Shown here piece by piece: positions 32,636-44,373 of a DNA stretch of 64,000 nucleotides (position 1 is its first letter; each line of letters begins with the position of its first letter). The notes under the pieces were generated by a model. The model saw only the letters and a list, made by a program, of their open reading frames with translations, had not been told where the DNA came from and ran no database searches. A program made the translations under genes and the position numbers. The stretch is from Bidens hawaiensis (lineage: Eukaryota; Streptophyta; Magnoliopsida; Asterales; Asteraceae), in the NCBI GenBank assembly GCA_021521415.1, contig JAIQDT010009059.1, positions 1 to 64,000 of the forward strand, in the 5' to 3' direction.

Positions 32636-34604
32636 TGTAACATCACATAAATTTCGAGTCTAAAATGTCAAAATCCAAAGTCTAGGGATCAAATATGCCA
32701 AATTCCAAACCTTAGTAAAAATTTGTTCTCTTGTCCTATCGCGATACGCGATGGGACAAAGAAGAGGCCCATCGCGTATCGCGAAGGGCTTGGTCAAAAC
32801 GTTCTAGAAAGAGTCAACAGCGATACGCGATCGCTGTTGAACCAACGTCATCGCGTATCGCGATGACGTGGTCTGACACCTCTGGCACAGTTCTGCCACG
32901 TGTCCACACGTGGCACACCGTCAGCCACGTGTCCCGACACGTGGCCACACGTGGCACGTCGCCCGCCACGTGTCAACACATGGCACACTGTCTGCCACGA
33001 GGCAGACCTATATGGTGACGATGCAAGGCTACGTCGCGTACCGCGATGGGTCCCAAAATTTTGCCTATAAATAGCAAGGTCGGGATCTCATTTCAAGCAT
33101 CCCAAAACCTGCTTTCAACTCTCTCTATAACATCTCACTAGCCTTTATATCATACCTCGAAGTTCGTGCCGTAATTCCTCGATAAACGTGTCCCTATTCT
33201 TGTTTTCCGTGCTGACGTTTCCTCGAAGTTAGTGCCACCCTCCACCCACATACGACCAAGAAGGTGTTTGTATTATCTCGACGTCAAGATGGTGAATCTC
33301 GTAAGGCGTGTCGACAAGTGGTGAAAGATTGGTGTTGTCGTTTGGCGTGTCAAGGAAGGTGTACAAGAGAAAGAGTTGATCGAGAGGGTGAAGTGGTGTT
33401 GGAGTACTGCTTGAATTGTTAGGATTTCTATAAGACAACAAAGGTAGGCATAACGCCAATAATAATAATAATAAAATATTATAAAGGCTTAACCCTTGAG
33501 TCGAGGTTATATTCGATAACTCGATAAAAGAAAAGAAAAGTAAACATAACAAAGAAAAGTACAAAAAGATAATATTATGAATATGGTAAAATATATATAT
33601 GTGTGTAAGTATATATTCTTTGTTATGAAATATATTTAAGTAATAAATAACTATTCTTAAATAATAAAGAAAAAGAATACGTTTCTTAGAGAAGAAGAAA
33701 CGTCGGGTTTTATAAATAAACTAAAGGTTTATAAATTACTTTCAAACTAAAGGTTTTTAAGTAAAAAGAGATTTTGAACTAAAGGTTCATCAAGATAAAG
33801 TTTATATAGTAAGACTAAAGGTCTCAAGCCGGATTGTATATCCGACTAACAAATGTTTATACTCGTACTATAGGTGCGAGATAACAAGGGAAAGACCCTC
33901 GGACGGTGTTTTGAAGCTGATCCCAAAGTGAAAAGGTGAATACGCCCCAAACTTTTGCAAACTTATTTTCAAATGAGTCAAACATGTTATATGAAAATTA
34001 TTTACAAGGTACTACGTGTTCCTAAACCGTTATAAATTAGAGTATAAGCCTAGCCCTCAGGCTGTAGTATACGTTTGTCGGGATCTTTACATATGTGGTA
34101 ATACGCGGTGGGCACATCGCACCACACTTGGTCGTAGGACGCTTTCCTGCAGGAAGCACGACCATGTGTATACATACGGGCACTTAACTAAGTCGAACGC
34201 TGTGGTGTTTTGCTGAGGTGACTTAGTGTAGATACTCGAGTTTATAAATGTGTTGTTTAACTTTGTTATTCCTAAGCCATGATGGGCCGAGGCAGGCGTA
34301 GTCTCGAGGGGTAATAAAGTAGAAAATATTTTTTTGCGTCAGCATATTCACCAGCATTCGTTGCTGACGTATTTTCTTACATTTTGCAGGTGAACAAGGA
34401 TAACGCTTGGAGTGTCGAAGTGCTATGGATATCCGATGGCTGGGATTTGTTTTGTATAAACTTAAAATATTAAAAATGGTTGTTGTAATTAGAAACAATT
34501 AATATTTTTGTTATAACTTAAACGGGTATTTTATAATCCCGTCTTTTGTAATATTACACTTTAAACCCACAAGTCTTCCGCTATTAAACGTAACTCTGAT
34601 TCAA
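32636..34604 (+). repeat. Gypsy 3' LTR, left part
   Basis: It matches the 5' LTR from TGTAACATCAC to GTAACTCTGATT, then breaks off where a reversed element is inserted. The last 50 bp of the LTR resume at 37527-37576. The CGCG/CACGTG field is conserved but one CACGTG unit and a CGCG palindrome are lost. Confidence 0.9.
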
Positions 34605-34997
34605 AACACAGTCCACGGGCCGGTAATGGTGTTCTTCCTCTAACACCACATCCTCATCTACACTGTCCTCCACAAGTAGGGCCTCGAAAAATGCAACATC
34701 CTCATTAACGTCCAATGTGTCTCCCTCATCATAATCTGACAATCCATCCAACTCTATATTCAGGAATTCATCTTCCTCGTTAAGCTCATTATCAACCTTA
34801 ACCATATCCTCAACACCAAACATAAACTCAAGTGAATCTACCAAATCCACTTCATCATCAATCTCTTCTTTCTTCATTAACGACATCTGATAAGCAACAC
34901 TCTCTTCTTCGTTTATCTCATCATCAGAGTCACTCCAAAAATCAATATTAGCATGTGAAACCGGAGGTGAGACTTCAACATCCATTTTTGTCTCCAT
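34584..34997 (-). pseudogene. Acidic gag-region fragment of the Athila/Tat-like element
   Basis: A 137-codon minus frame is strongly acidic (DFWSDSDDEINEEESVAYQM, then EEDEFLNIELDGLSDYDEGD), and reads out of the element into the host LTR at its end (34604-34584). It corresponds to the region after the gag zinc knuckles. It is frame-shifted relative to 35093-35539. Confidence 0.6.
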
Positions 34998-35092
34998 TAC
35001 TTGAGTGATATCCTCATCTGACTACTCAACATATTCCAAGGATCTCAACCTCCCCATTTCATCTTGATCATCCAGTCTCCTAGAAATTTCTT

Positions 35093-35539
35093 CTACTTGA
35101 CGTTGGAGATCTGTAATATATCTTGGTGATTTTTGAAGATGGTATCATGCTCAACGAACATCTTTTGGGTATCTGTAGCCATGTATTGGACCAACATCTT
35201 TTCTATCCTACCCATAGCAGGTACATCCTCATTAGAAAGACTATTAGAAAAATGATCATAACACTGCTCATGGTTTTGCTGAGGTTGCTGATACGAATTA
35301 TCAAAATAATACGGAAAAGGTCCATGTGAAAAATTTTGCACCGGCTGCATAGAAGGGTTAGTACGATTATATGGACATGCACGAGTCATATGACAACCAA
35401 CGCATCTATAACAAATAAAACGAGAACCCTTGTATGGACAATCATAGTGTAAATGATGATCACCACACGTATCACGATTAAGGTTACTATTGTATGGACA
35501 TTTAATGGTAAAGTGAGGTCCATTACAAATTTCACACAT
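35093..35539 (-). pseudogene. CCHC-type gag fragment of the Athila/Tat-like element
   Basis: Only about 190 bp after the primer-binding site, a 148-codon minus frame starts MCEICNGPHFTIKCPY and shows three knuckle-like clusters (CEICNGPHFTIKC, CGDHHLHYDC, CYRCVGCHMTRAC), then a Gln/Pro/Tyr-rich spacer and a short helical end. The capsid core that normally precedes the knuckles is absent, so this was probably already a non-autonomous derivative. Confidence 0.65.
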
Positions 35540-35724
35540 AATTACAAGAATCTAAGCAAGCAAAAGACACAGACAATTAGATACCTACGACTCAAAACAA
35601 AAAAGAATAAACACGTAATTATCTGATTAACTAAAACCCTAAAAACTAAAAAGCAAAAACACAATAGCACGTATATAGCAAGTAAGTCAAATCAAAGCTA
35701 GCAACACAATAGCCAAAAGTCCCA

Positions 35725-35737
35725 GGCAACGGCGCCA
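35725..35737 (-). other. Athila/Tat-type primer-binding site
   Basis: Minus strand TGGCGCCGTTGCC, seven to ten nt after the LTR end. This is the well-known plant Athila/Tat signature. Confidence 0.8.
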
Positions 35738-35743
35738 AAAACT

Positions 35744-37526
35744 TGATGTGCTAAAAGTAGTCAAATAATTATTAACTAAAATTATACTAATCTAGACACT
35801 AAGTAATACTCTAGACCCTTAAACTTAACTTAAACTACTATCCGGCAAGTGAACCGGTCGACTCTAGTATAGCTAAGTAAGTCCGGATATCGAACTCACG
35901 AGACTCTATAAATTACGAAACTAGCAAATTAGACTCAACTACAAGACGCGACTATTTATTAATAATATTTGGGGGGGTTTATTTTACTAATTAATTAAAA
36001 CTCTAAATACTAATTAACTAATAATTAAAACTTACTAATGATTAACTTAATTATTACTTAAAAAACTAATTAATAAACTAATACTTAAATAATTAACCCT
36101 AACCCTAATTAATATAATAATAATAAAACATAATCATTACCTTAAACTTAATTAATTAATTAATAAACCTTTAACCCTAATTACTTTAAACTAATAAACA
36201 ATTTTAGAAAACTTTGATTAATTCAGATGATGAAGATAACTACCTAGGCTAGAATCTCCAAAGTTACGGTTATTAATTAAATGGAAAACTCAAGTTATGG
36301 AACTAAGATCATAAAATAGACCCTTGACAGAAAACCCGAACAGGACCCTTGAATTTCAAGAAGACGCCTATGGATTTCTAACAAGTTTTAAGACTCACCA
36401 ATTTTATATTAAACTTCCTTACGATTATTTAATTGCTTATGTCTAAGTATCTTTTATGAAGAAAACCTACCTTACAGCGCGGAATTCAAAAGATAGCAAA
36501 GCAGACCCAATTAATTTAATAGACTAAGCTGACAATCAAACCTTGACGGACTCCTTACGAAGAACTGAATCTAACAATCCCGACAAGCAAAGATCTATTA
36601 ATAGCCTATCACCTTACAACTTTTTAGACTAGCAGCTCACTTTTATCTGTTTACTTGATTTTATTGTTTCTATGATTTTAATGCATATTAATCACAAACT
36701 AGCCAAGAACACACAGTAAATGACCTAACAAAACCCTATCCTATGAAACAATCAGCAAGGGCAATGTGAAACAATAAATTCAAGTAAACAAAACCAAGCA
36801 ATCATACACATTAATTAAATCAAACTCAACCATTTACTTAGAACATAAAATCCATAACGAAACGAAAATCCAAATAAAATCAAACCGAACTAAGGTTCAT
36901 CACGACCTAGGTAGTTTATGGAATTTAGCCTAGCATCATAAAGTTTAAATCAAACAAAACGAATAATAACGAAAACATGGTGAAAATATAAGAAACGAGG
37001 AATCAAAGATGATAAAACCCGTAAACTCGAACGTGAACGTGTAGCTCTTCACCGGATGTTCTCTTGCCTTCAAAATCACCCAAAAACTCGTAAAATAGCT
37101 CCAAGAACTCTCCAAAATCGGCCAAGGGTTTCAGGTTATGTCAGGTTTAAGTTAAAGGTGTTTAAATACCCAAAACAAGGCCCGACAAGAAGCAAAAACG
37201 AAATAAATCTAGCCCAGCGTTGCCTAGGCGCCGCGCGGCCGGGTCTGGCCTCCCCCTCCGCGCGGCGCGACGTGCTTTTCTACGGGGGCCGGTCAGACCG
37301 GCCTAGTCTGACCGGTTCTCTGCTCTGGCTCCTTCCTGACGCGTTCCGGATCTCCGTTTCGGCTCGTTTTAGCTCGTTTTTCACCCTTTTTAATCACGAT
37401 CAAATCTCGGAACCTACGACACACAAAAATGTTAGTAATATAAAAATCTTGACTAAAAATGAACAAAAACAATTAAAATATTAAATAAAATAAACAAGGG
37501 AAACATATATATTTAGCATTGTATCA
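35744..37526 (-). repeat. LTR of the Athila/Tat-like element (~1.78 kb)
   Basis: Minus-strand TG...CA ends. A GC-rich island (37195-37345, with GCCGCGCGGCGCC and GGTCAGACCGGCC palindromic words) stands out from otherwise AT-rich DNA (35930-36200 is over 80% A+T, with TTAATTAA repeats). The 142-codon plus frame here is by-product sequence. Confidence 0.65.
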
Positions 37527-37885
37527 TGGTAACAACATAGTTGTCATACGCCTAGGCCGTGGTCTGGGGTGTGACAATGATATTGTTGAGCTCAAACCCG
37601 TTAGATCTATTTGCGAAACGACGAGCCGACACCTTAAACCGTTAAAGTCACGAGATCCGGATAGAATTGGGTATAAAACGGTCAAAAGATGAGCTTAGGG
37701 GTCACCCTAGCTCAGATCTAGATCGAACGGGACAAAAAACGGTGTAAAACGGGGTAAATCGCGTTTTTCCGGCCACCGCCCGGTTTTTCGGCACTGCGGC
37801 GCCAGAAAGACGGCGCCGGAAGGTTGCGCGGGTATTTAAGGATGTCAGAGAATGCTTCTGACATTTTCTGACAAAACCTAACCCT

Positions 37886-38196
37886 AATTCGTTACGGGTG
37901 AATAACGAATGAGCTTCAATTCGTTATGTGGTTCGTTACGGAAGAACCCTCGTTCGTTAGGCTAGTTCTCTAAGGAAGAATAACGAACTAGTTGAGCTAT
38001 TCTCTATGATTGCCAGTTCGCTATGAAAGACCACTTCGCTATAAAGTTCAATTCGTTAAGATGGTCCATAAGTGGTGATTCATTATGATATAACGAATCA
38101 GAACTCCATTCGTTATAGAATTCTAATTCGTTAAAGAACTAAATAACGAATCAGATAACTGGATAATGAATCAGATAACTGGATAACGAACTAAGT
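37886..38196 (+). repeat. TTCGTTA / TAACGAA motif field
   Basis: There are sixteen occurrences in about 310 bp, twelve exact TTCGTTA or TAACGAA and four with one change (TTCGCTA, TTCATTA, TAATGAA), in both orientations and at irregular spacing. It sits 215-525 bp upstream of the solo LTR's TATA box. Confidence 0.85.
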
Positions 38197-38312
38197 TTAC
38201 AAGAATGGCAGAATTGGTCACTGGACTTAGAAAAAGAATGATACAATTACAAAGAAGCCCTTGAACTTTTAAGTTAGTAAATTAATTAATGATTCAAAAT
38301 TCTAATGGCTCG

Positions 38313-38400
38313 ACCCCAGCCAGGGGCTCTGCCCCTTGGACCCTGCTAGGGGCTGCTGCCCCTAGACCCCGCTGCCAGGGGCGCTGCCCCCGGACCTCAT
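38313..38400 (+). repeat. GC-rich hairpin repeats
   Basis: Three units of the type GGGGCTCTGCCCCTTGGACCC (AGGGGC-N-GCCCCT arms) follow each other just upstream of the LTR TATA box. Each can fold back on itself. Confidence 0.75.
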
Positions 38401-38803
38401 TCGTTGAGGGTTATAAATATACTAGAAACGCGATGGGAGTAGTGATAGTTAATTGATATGTGTAATTGTTATACAGTTAGTCGAGCACAGCTAAGGAAAG
38501 TAATCACAGTTAACGGTGAACGTAATCGATTTCAGGTGAGTTTCTAGCCCCACTTACTTGTTATGTTTCGGGGCTGTGTGCATACTTGATGCGATAGTTA
38601 ATACACTTACCTTGAGTGGTAAGTGTATGCCTTATATGAATTATGTATGATGATTGCTTGACGGTGCATGAACGATCTTCGGATATTGCATGGACCGTCA
38701 GGTGGTAGTTAAAGATATGAACGATATATATGATGTATGAATGATGTATGTATGAAGCATGTATGATGTATGAATGATATATGTATGGTATGAAAATAGT
38801 ACG

Positions 38804-39534
38804 TGTTGAGTCAAGATTGGAATCTTCTCAACCTCCTCAGAAATGACTAAGTATGGTACCAGGCACACCTTAGACTTCCGAGCAAGCTTTTACTTAGCCG
38901 GGTACGATATTTTGTCTATCGGGCAAGGTTATCTTCTTGAAGTCTTCTTTAGTGGATATCCGGGCAGGGTTTGCAAATTAGTGTATTATCGGGCAAGGTT
39001 CACTAGTTTATGCGTATCCGGGCAAGGATCACTTTATCAAGAAAGTTTGTTCTTCATAGCCAAGTAAAGCTCATTCCCGAGTAAGCTTTAGGCTAACCAA
39101 GCTCATGAAGCCAAGTGATTGGAAGACCGGTCAAGGTATTCTTTAATAATACAGTGGTCCAAGTAGGCTTGATGTTTTAATAATTTAGGGCACACCTCCT
39201 AAGGCAAACATACTCATTTAATTCATAAAGAATATTTGAGTGTGACGGCTGTCTTAGAATAGTACGGACATAACTTTCCTTTAAGAAACCCTAAATCGAT
39301 TATCCTTTTGTATGATTAACTTTGTATGAATGGAAATCTTTTGAGTGAATCTTGTGTGTGTTAGTTACCTTTGATTATTGATAGCAACTACCCTGTTTAT
39401 TATTGATTCCGCCTTTAATAAACAGTAATCTTTCTTAATATATCAACCCGTCATTAACTCCCTTGTCGACACATTTATTTGTGTGAGTTATGACATGATT
39501 TGAGTAAGATCCAGCTGAAATCGGGGACCTGACA
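38804..39534 (+). repeat. Sirevirus 5' LTR with 441-bp internal deletion
   Basis: It matches the 3' LTR on both sides of a gap: GTTTTAAT then AATTTAGGGCAC, where the 3' LTR has 441 bp more (55362-55802) bordered by AAT on both sides. The missing part includes the TATA box CCTATAAAAGG of the 3' LTR. The 5' copy thus lacks a recognisable core promoter. Confidence 0.9.
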
Positions 39535-39536
39535 AG

Positions 39537-39549
39537 TGGCATCAGAGCC
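39537..39549 (+). other. Sirevirus primer-binding site
   Basis: TGGCATCAGAGCC, one change from TGGTATCAGAGCC (initiator tRNA-Met), two nt after the LTR end. Confidence 0.8.
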
Positions 39550-39842
39550 AGGTTGCTGCTATTTTAGTAAGATTCTTTTTGCCGATTGAAGATTTGAAGA
39601 AAGATGATGTAAGCAGACAACTGTTCCATTGAAAAGTGACGTCAGCAGCTCTGTTCTTCATTTTTCTTCCAGATCTACAATTTATTGGTATTTTCTCTTC
39701 CTTATTTCAATTAAAGCTTTAATCTTTATTTATAAATCTTGCTCTAATCATATCAGACACATCAGATCTGAACAACCCATTTTCAGATCTGATTATTTTG
39801 AAACTCTGTTTTACAAAGAAATTGATTTTGATTCTTTCAAAA

Positions 39843-41204
39843 ATGTCTGGATATGAGGAACAAAAAGTGTCTACTAACAAGATTCCAAGATTGTATGGAC
39901 AGGAAAACTTTACCAAGTGGAAAGTACTCTTTGAAGCATCCGTATGCTATAATGATGTGGATATGTGGAATTCAATCAAGAATGGACCACGAGACAACAA
40001 TGAAGGTGCAAATGCAAATGCAACTGTTGCTGTGCGTGAAAGATTGAGAAAGATAGATGACAGGGCCTTAGTTATGATTAAGCTAGGACTGTCTTGGGAT
40101 ATTTTAACCAAGGTGGCACATCATACAACTGCCAAGGAAATGTATGATGCCATCTTTGAGATGTATGATGGGAATACTGAGCTGAAGAACATAAAGAAGC
40201 AAAGATTGAAGCAACAGTTGGAAAGGTTCAAGTATAAGGAGGGAAAAAGATTGAAATCAATTCTAGAACGATTTCTAGCTATTGTGAATGAGTTGAGGAC
40301 AACTGATTATGTCATGACTGATTTTGACCTGAATACTAAGCTGCTCAACTCAATGCCTAAGGAATGGTACACTGCCTGCAAATTTATCCTTCAAAAGCCC
40401 AATTTCAATGATTTGAAGGTGGATGATGTGGTATGCTTCCTTCAGGCTGCAGAAATATAAATGATTGAAAATGAAATGATCAAAGAAGAAAAGCCATGTT
40501 TTCAAGTAACCAATGCTCTCATTGCACCTATGGGGAACTTGTCAACCAAAAACCAACAACAGATTCCCATCATTGAAGAATCAAATGAGCATGGTGTTGA
40601 TACACCTAAGGCTTTTGTTGGTGGTAGTTCAAGCAACTCACAAAACCAGCAGAGTTTTAATGTCCAACTCTTGGAAGAACATGATTCAGCCTCAATGACT
40701 AGTGGACATGGACCCTATGTTGGTGGTAATGAAAGTCATGGATCAGATTATCATGGTTTGCTCTCAATGTTCACTGATTCTTATAATGCTTTTGTTGCAA
40801 AGAATATGGTTCATACAAGCATTGTGCAAGATGATCTAGAGCAGATAGATGCTGACGATTTGGAAGACATGGATTTGAAATGGCAAGCAGCCATGTTGGC
40901 TCTTAGAAGCAAAATGCTATATAACAGAATTGGTAGATCTCTTCTATCAGGACCTAATGAAAGAATTGGTTTTGATAAGTCTAAAGCCATTTGCTATAAC
41001 TGCCAACAACCTGGTCACTTTGCCAGAGAATGCAACATGCCAAGAAACTTTCAGATGAACCAATACCAAAATCAACCTAGAAATCAGCAGCATCAATATC
41101 AACAGTTTCAACAGACTTCAAGGAACAACAACTTCAATAACAACAACTCCAACAATTATAGCCCCCACATTCAACAACTTCCAACAGCCTCCATTGAACA
41201 ATAA
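39843..41204 (+). pseudogene. Sirevirus gag (UBN2/DUF4219-like core and CCHC knuckle)
   Basis: ATG 39843 opens MSGYEEQKVSTNKIPRLYG, followed by a copia gag core (ENFTKWKVLFEASV, then LLNSMPKEWYTAC and FLQAAE). A TAA at 40458-40460 splits the frame (a CAA position by context); the same frame resumes to 41204. The knuckle CYNCQQPGHFARECN (40992-41033) has exact CX2CX4HX4C spacing, followed by an Asn/Gln-rich stretch. A frame slip at a C-run (about 41163) leads into the next segment. The product would coat the RNA in particles. Confidence 0.85.
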
Positions 41205-43389
41205 TCAACAAGTTGTGCCATAGAATCAAGGCTTTCAAAGGAACAACAATTAGAATCTTCAAACTGTTCCAAACAATTCAGTTCCAACCAACCAAAATCA
41301 ACCTAGAAATCAAGGAAATGTGGCTGTAACTTCACATCATGAGGGTAATTTTGATTGGAGTAATCATGAAGAAGACATTGCAGATGACATCAAGAGGGAA
41401 AATGTGGCATTTATGACATTGATTGAGAAAGAAGTTGGTTCATCATCTCAGGTACACTCTACTCCTACTGTTGACTTAAATGAAATTATCAGTGAATTAA
41501 AAACAAAAGTAGGCAAGCTGTAAAGTGAGTGTTTTAGGAAACAAAGTATCATAAATGGATATGAGTCTAGTGAGCTGATCAGTGAAGAAAAGATTAAAAG
41601 CTTGGAAGATGATTGCATGATCAGTTACAGAAATCAAACCAGATACATCACTGAGATTGATGGGCTAAAGAAGATGATTGTTGAAGAGAAGGTGCAGAAC
41701 ACAAAATTGCAAGTTGAGAATGAATTCCTGAAGAACTTGGTCTTTACAGGAAACATCTGTGGTATTCTAAACCAAGTAAGTGACAAAGACAGATATAAAG
41801 CTGTTCCACCACCCTTAAACAACAACTTTATGCCAAAAGTTGATAAAGAGAAAGAGATGCATACCTGCAACAGTTCAGAGATGTCTTTCAAGATAAAGAA
41901 GAATTTGTTGATTTATACTGAAATGTTGAAGTAGATGCAGAAGGTGAGTTTGTGGTTAAGGAAGATGTAAAAGAAGAAAAATCAATTGGAATTCAAGTCT
42001 CTGAAGATGACTTTGACTCTGTTGATTTGAATCAAGATGATTTAAGTGATTTGAGTGATCAAGTCACTGATGAGGAAATAAAAGCCGCTGAAAGAGGAAG
42101 AAGATACAAGAAACCAGAGTCAATTGACAAACTTTCTATGTATCCACCTGTAACATAAAAAATGAAGAAACAGAATGATAAAATGAAAAGAGAACATGTT
42201 TCTTTTGACATTTGTGAAAGGAAAAAGGTGAGCTACAATGCAGTCAAGCCACCAAGCAAGGCTGTGTTGGAAATGATAAAACAAAACAAAAAGAAGAGAG
42301 TAACTGAAGCAGTTGATGCAGAAAATTTTATCCCTGTTTATTCAATCTTTTCCAGTCATGAAGTGCTTGATGTTGGAGAAGTAGAAACTATGGAAGAATA
42401 TGAAAAGAGACAGTCAAGGATTAAAGAAAGTAGTGATGAGGAACCTATGATTATGGAGAAAATTGTCTTTGTCAAAAGCAAACTTGAAGGACAAGACATC
42501 AAGATTGAGGAGTTTGTGCCATTCTCAATTAACATTAATAATTTAAAGAATCAGAAGACTTTGGGAGTCAAGTCACCTAAGCCAAGTTAAAGGTTTGGTA
42601 CAAAAAGTGTGATGAATATGGTCACCACACAGATTCATGTAATGAAAGATTTAAATTCAAACCCTTTCATGTCCCAGATGAAACAAAGTATGGCCAAGAC
42701 TTTGTTCAGTACAAGCAAAAGTGTGAAGCATAACTGGGAAAAGGAAAGGTGTGTGAAAATGAAACCACAAAGAAAGATGAGTTGAAATCAGCTGAAGAGA
42801 CAAGAAGTGAAAAGAAAACTGAAGTCAATTCAAAGAAACAAGTGACTAAATCAGTAAGAAGAATTATGTCTCCTAAGAAGCATGAGAAAGCTGTCAAGAA
42901 GAAGTTTCAACCTTTGAGAATCAGCCCCAAACAAGATACACAACCAATCAAGTCTGATAATTCTCAAGGTTCACCTACCAGCAGAAAGACAAGAAACAAA
43001 GGTGTCTTTTCAAGAAAGAAATCAACAGAACTGATAGGTGATGAGAAGTTCTTATTAAAACATGGACATGAACAGAAGGATTTCTTTGGAAACCCAAGGA
43101 TGAGACTAAAGTGGAAAGAATTGCTGATGTAAGTGAAGACTCGAAAAAGAAAGATTATGTAATTCAAGAACATGACAATGCATCAAAAGAATCACAAATC
43201 ACAACCTCCTTTGTAAAAACTCCAAGAGAGTGTGGATATGAACAGATAACTCAGACAACCTTGAGTTGACTCATGAAGATCCTGAACCAACAACACTCAC
43301 TTCTAGTGCAGCCACTGAAATTGAAACTGATGAGTTGCAAGTTGAAATGACTTGCACTTCATCATCTAATTAATCAAACCTTTTCTTTT
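41205..43389 (+). pseudogene. Sirevirus gag C-terminal extension, frame-broken
   Basis: The gag reading continues as Lys/Glu-rich, coiled-coil-like sequence in pieces at 41320-41523, 41602-41934, 41952-42158, 42162-42590 and 42749-43132, with stops at 41521, 42156 and 42588 and at least three frame changes. A degenerate second knuckle (KKCDEYGHHTDSC near 42610) is visible in the gap. The length of more than 1,100 codons before protease is unusually long for copia gag. Its role is unknown. Confidence 0.7.
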
Positions 43390-44373
43390 GTGCATGAACA
43401 GTCCACTCCACTTAATGACATATGGTACATGGATAGTGGATGTTCTAGGCACACGACTTGTGATAGGAGGTCACTGGTTAATTATGAAGAAAAGTTTGAA
43501 GGTCCTGTGGCATTTAGAAGTGATGAAAATGGTGGAAAGATAGTTGGGAAAGGAATTTTAACAAATGGAAAAGTTTCATTTGATAATGTGTATCATGTTG
43601 AAGGTTTACAATACAATCTGCTAAGCATATCACAAATGTGTGATAAGGGATACAAAGTTGGTTTTGATGACTCAAACTGTTTCATCTTAAAACCTGAGTT
43701 TGTAATGCCACCTGAAATGATTATGATGATGGCACCTAGACATGGCAACCTATATGAGCTCAACATGAAGGAAGCTATTTCAAGGGGTGGTACATGTTTT
43801 GTTTCCAAAGCCACTGAAAATGAGTCAAAATTGTGGCACAGGAAACTATGTCATGTGAATATGAAGAATATGAACAGACTTGTTAAGGGTGAGCATGTCA
43901 TTGGCTTACCTACAAGAGAGTTCAAACTGGAAGATCATTGTAGTTCATGTCAGAAAGGCAAGCATCATAAATCCTCTCATAAGACAAAGCTCATCAACTC
44001 AATTGATCAAGCACTTGAGCTACTTCACATGGATCTTTTTGGTCCTGTGAGTGTGCCAAGTATAGGGAAGAAAAGATATTGTCTTGTGATCATTGATGAT
44101 TATTCAAGATATACTTGGGTTTATTTCCTGAGTACAAAGGATGAGACTGCAGAATTGACTAAGGGCTGTGTGACAATGATTGATAACAAACTGAATAAGA
44201 AAGTTAAAACAATGAGAAGTGACAATGGTACAGAGTTCAAAATGGAGTCATGGAAGAATTTTGCACAGAAAATGGAATATTTCAACAATTCTCAGCTCCT
44301 AGAAATCCTGAACAAAATGGTGTTGCAGAAAGAAGACACAGAACACTTATTGAAGCTGCAAGAACCGTGTTAG
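43390..44373 (+). pseudogene. Sirevirus protease and integrase N-terminal half
   Basis: Protease active site WYMDSGCSRH (DSG at 43432-43440), the GAG-pre-integrase zinc domain LWHRKLCHVNMKN...CSSCQKGKHHKS, then the integrase core with first Asp (HMDLFGPV, codon 44032-44034) and second Asp (SDNGTEF, codon 44221-44223). A frameshift at about 44245 moves the rest of integrase to the next frame. Confidence 0.92.

Larger units (their letters stand above)
34605..37526 (-). mobile_element. Truncated Athila/Tat-like gypsy element (reversed)
   Basis: On the minus strand: LTR 37526 to about 35744 (starts TGATACAATGC, ends TAGCACATCA), then the motif TTTTTGGCGCCGTTGCCTGGGA, typical of the primer-binding site of Athila/Tat-group elements, then gag fragments. 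The other LTR and pol are missing. The left junction also lacks about 15 bp of the host LTR (compare 26352-26370), so a deletion removed the far half of this element together with host DNA. Confidence 0.75.
24353..37576 (+). mobile_element. Gypsy retrotransposon with nested insertion in its 3' LTR
   Basis: The 5' LTR is 24353-26424 and the 3' LTR is 32636-34604 plus 37527-37576; both begin TGTAACATCAC and end GGGGTGTGACA. The exact 5-bp repeat ATGAT (24348-24352, 37577-37581) borders the element. A primer-binding site for initiator tRNA-Met follows the 5' LTR and a purine tract precedes the 3' LTR. Order: extra ORF, gag, zinc knuckles, protease, RT, RNase H, integrase with a C-terminal [14 protein letters not shown] segment. 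This is the pol order of gypsy and resembles the Tekay/Del chromovirus group. The polyprotein has at least five frame breaks and a lost RT aspartate, so it is inactive. Confidence 0.92.
37577..38803 (+). repeat. Middle part of the solo LTR
   Basis: Continues the LTR after the gypsy insertion: the TSD copy ATGAT, the TTCGTTA field (37886-38196), GC-rich hairpins (38313-38400), a TATA box near 38410, then the R/U5-like zone with GTGAGTTTCTAGCCCC at 38536 (a possible 5' splice site) and ATGATGTATGAA tandem words (38725-38795). Confidence 0.7.

Noticed and set aside
36090..36125. AACCCTAACCCTAA-like telomere phrase
   Set aside because: Only two units and not the plant CCCTAAA form; it lies inside the LTR of the Athila/Tat-like element.
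37056..37484. 142-codon plus frame with Arg/Pro-rich middle
   Set aside because: It is antisense to, and inside, the GC-rich island of the Athila/Tat-like LTR and resembles no family I know.
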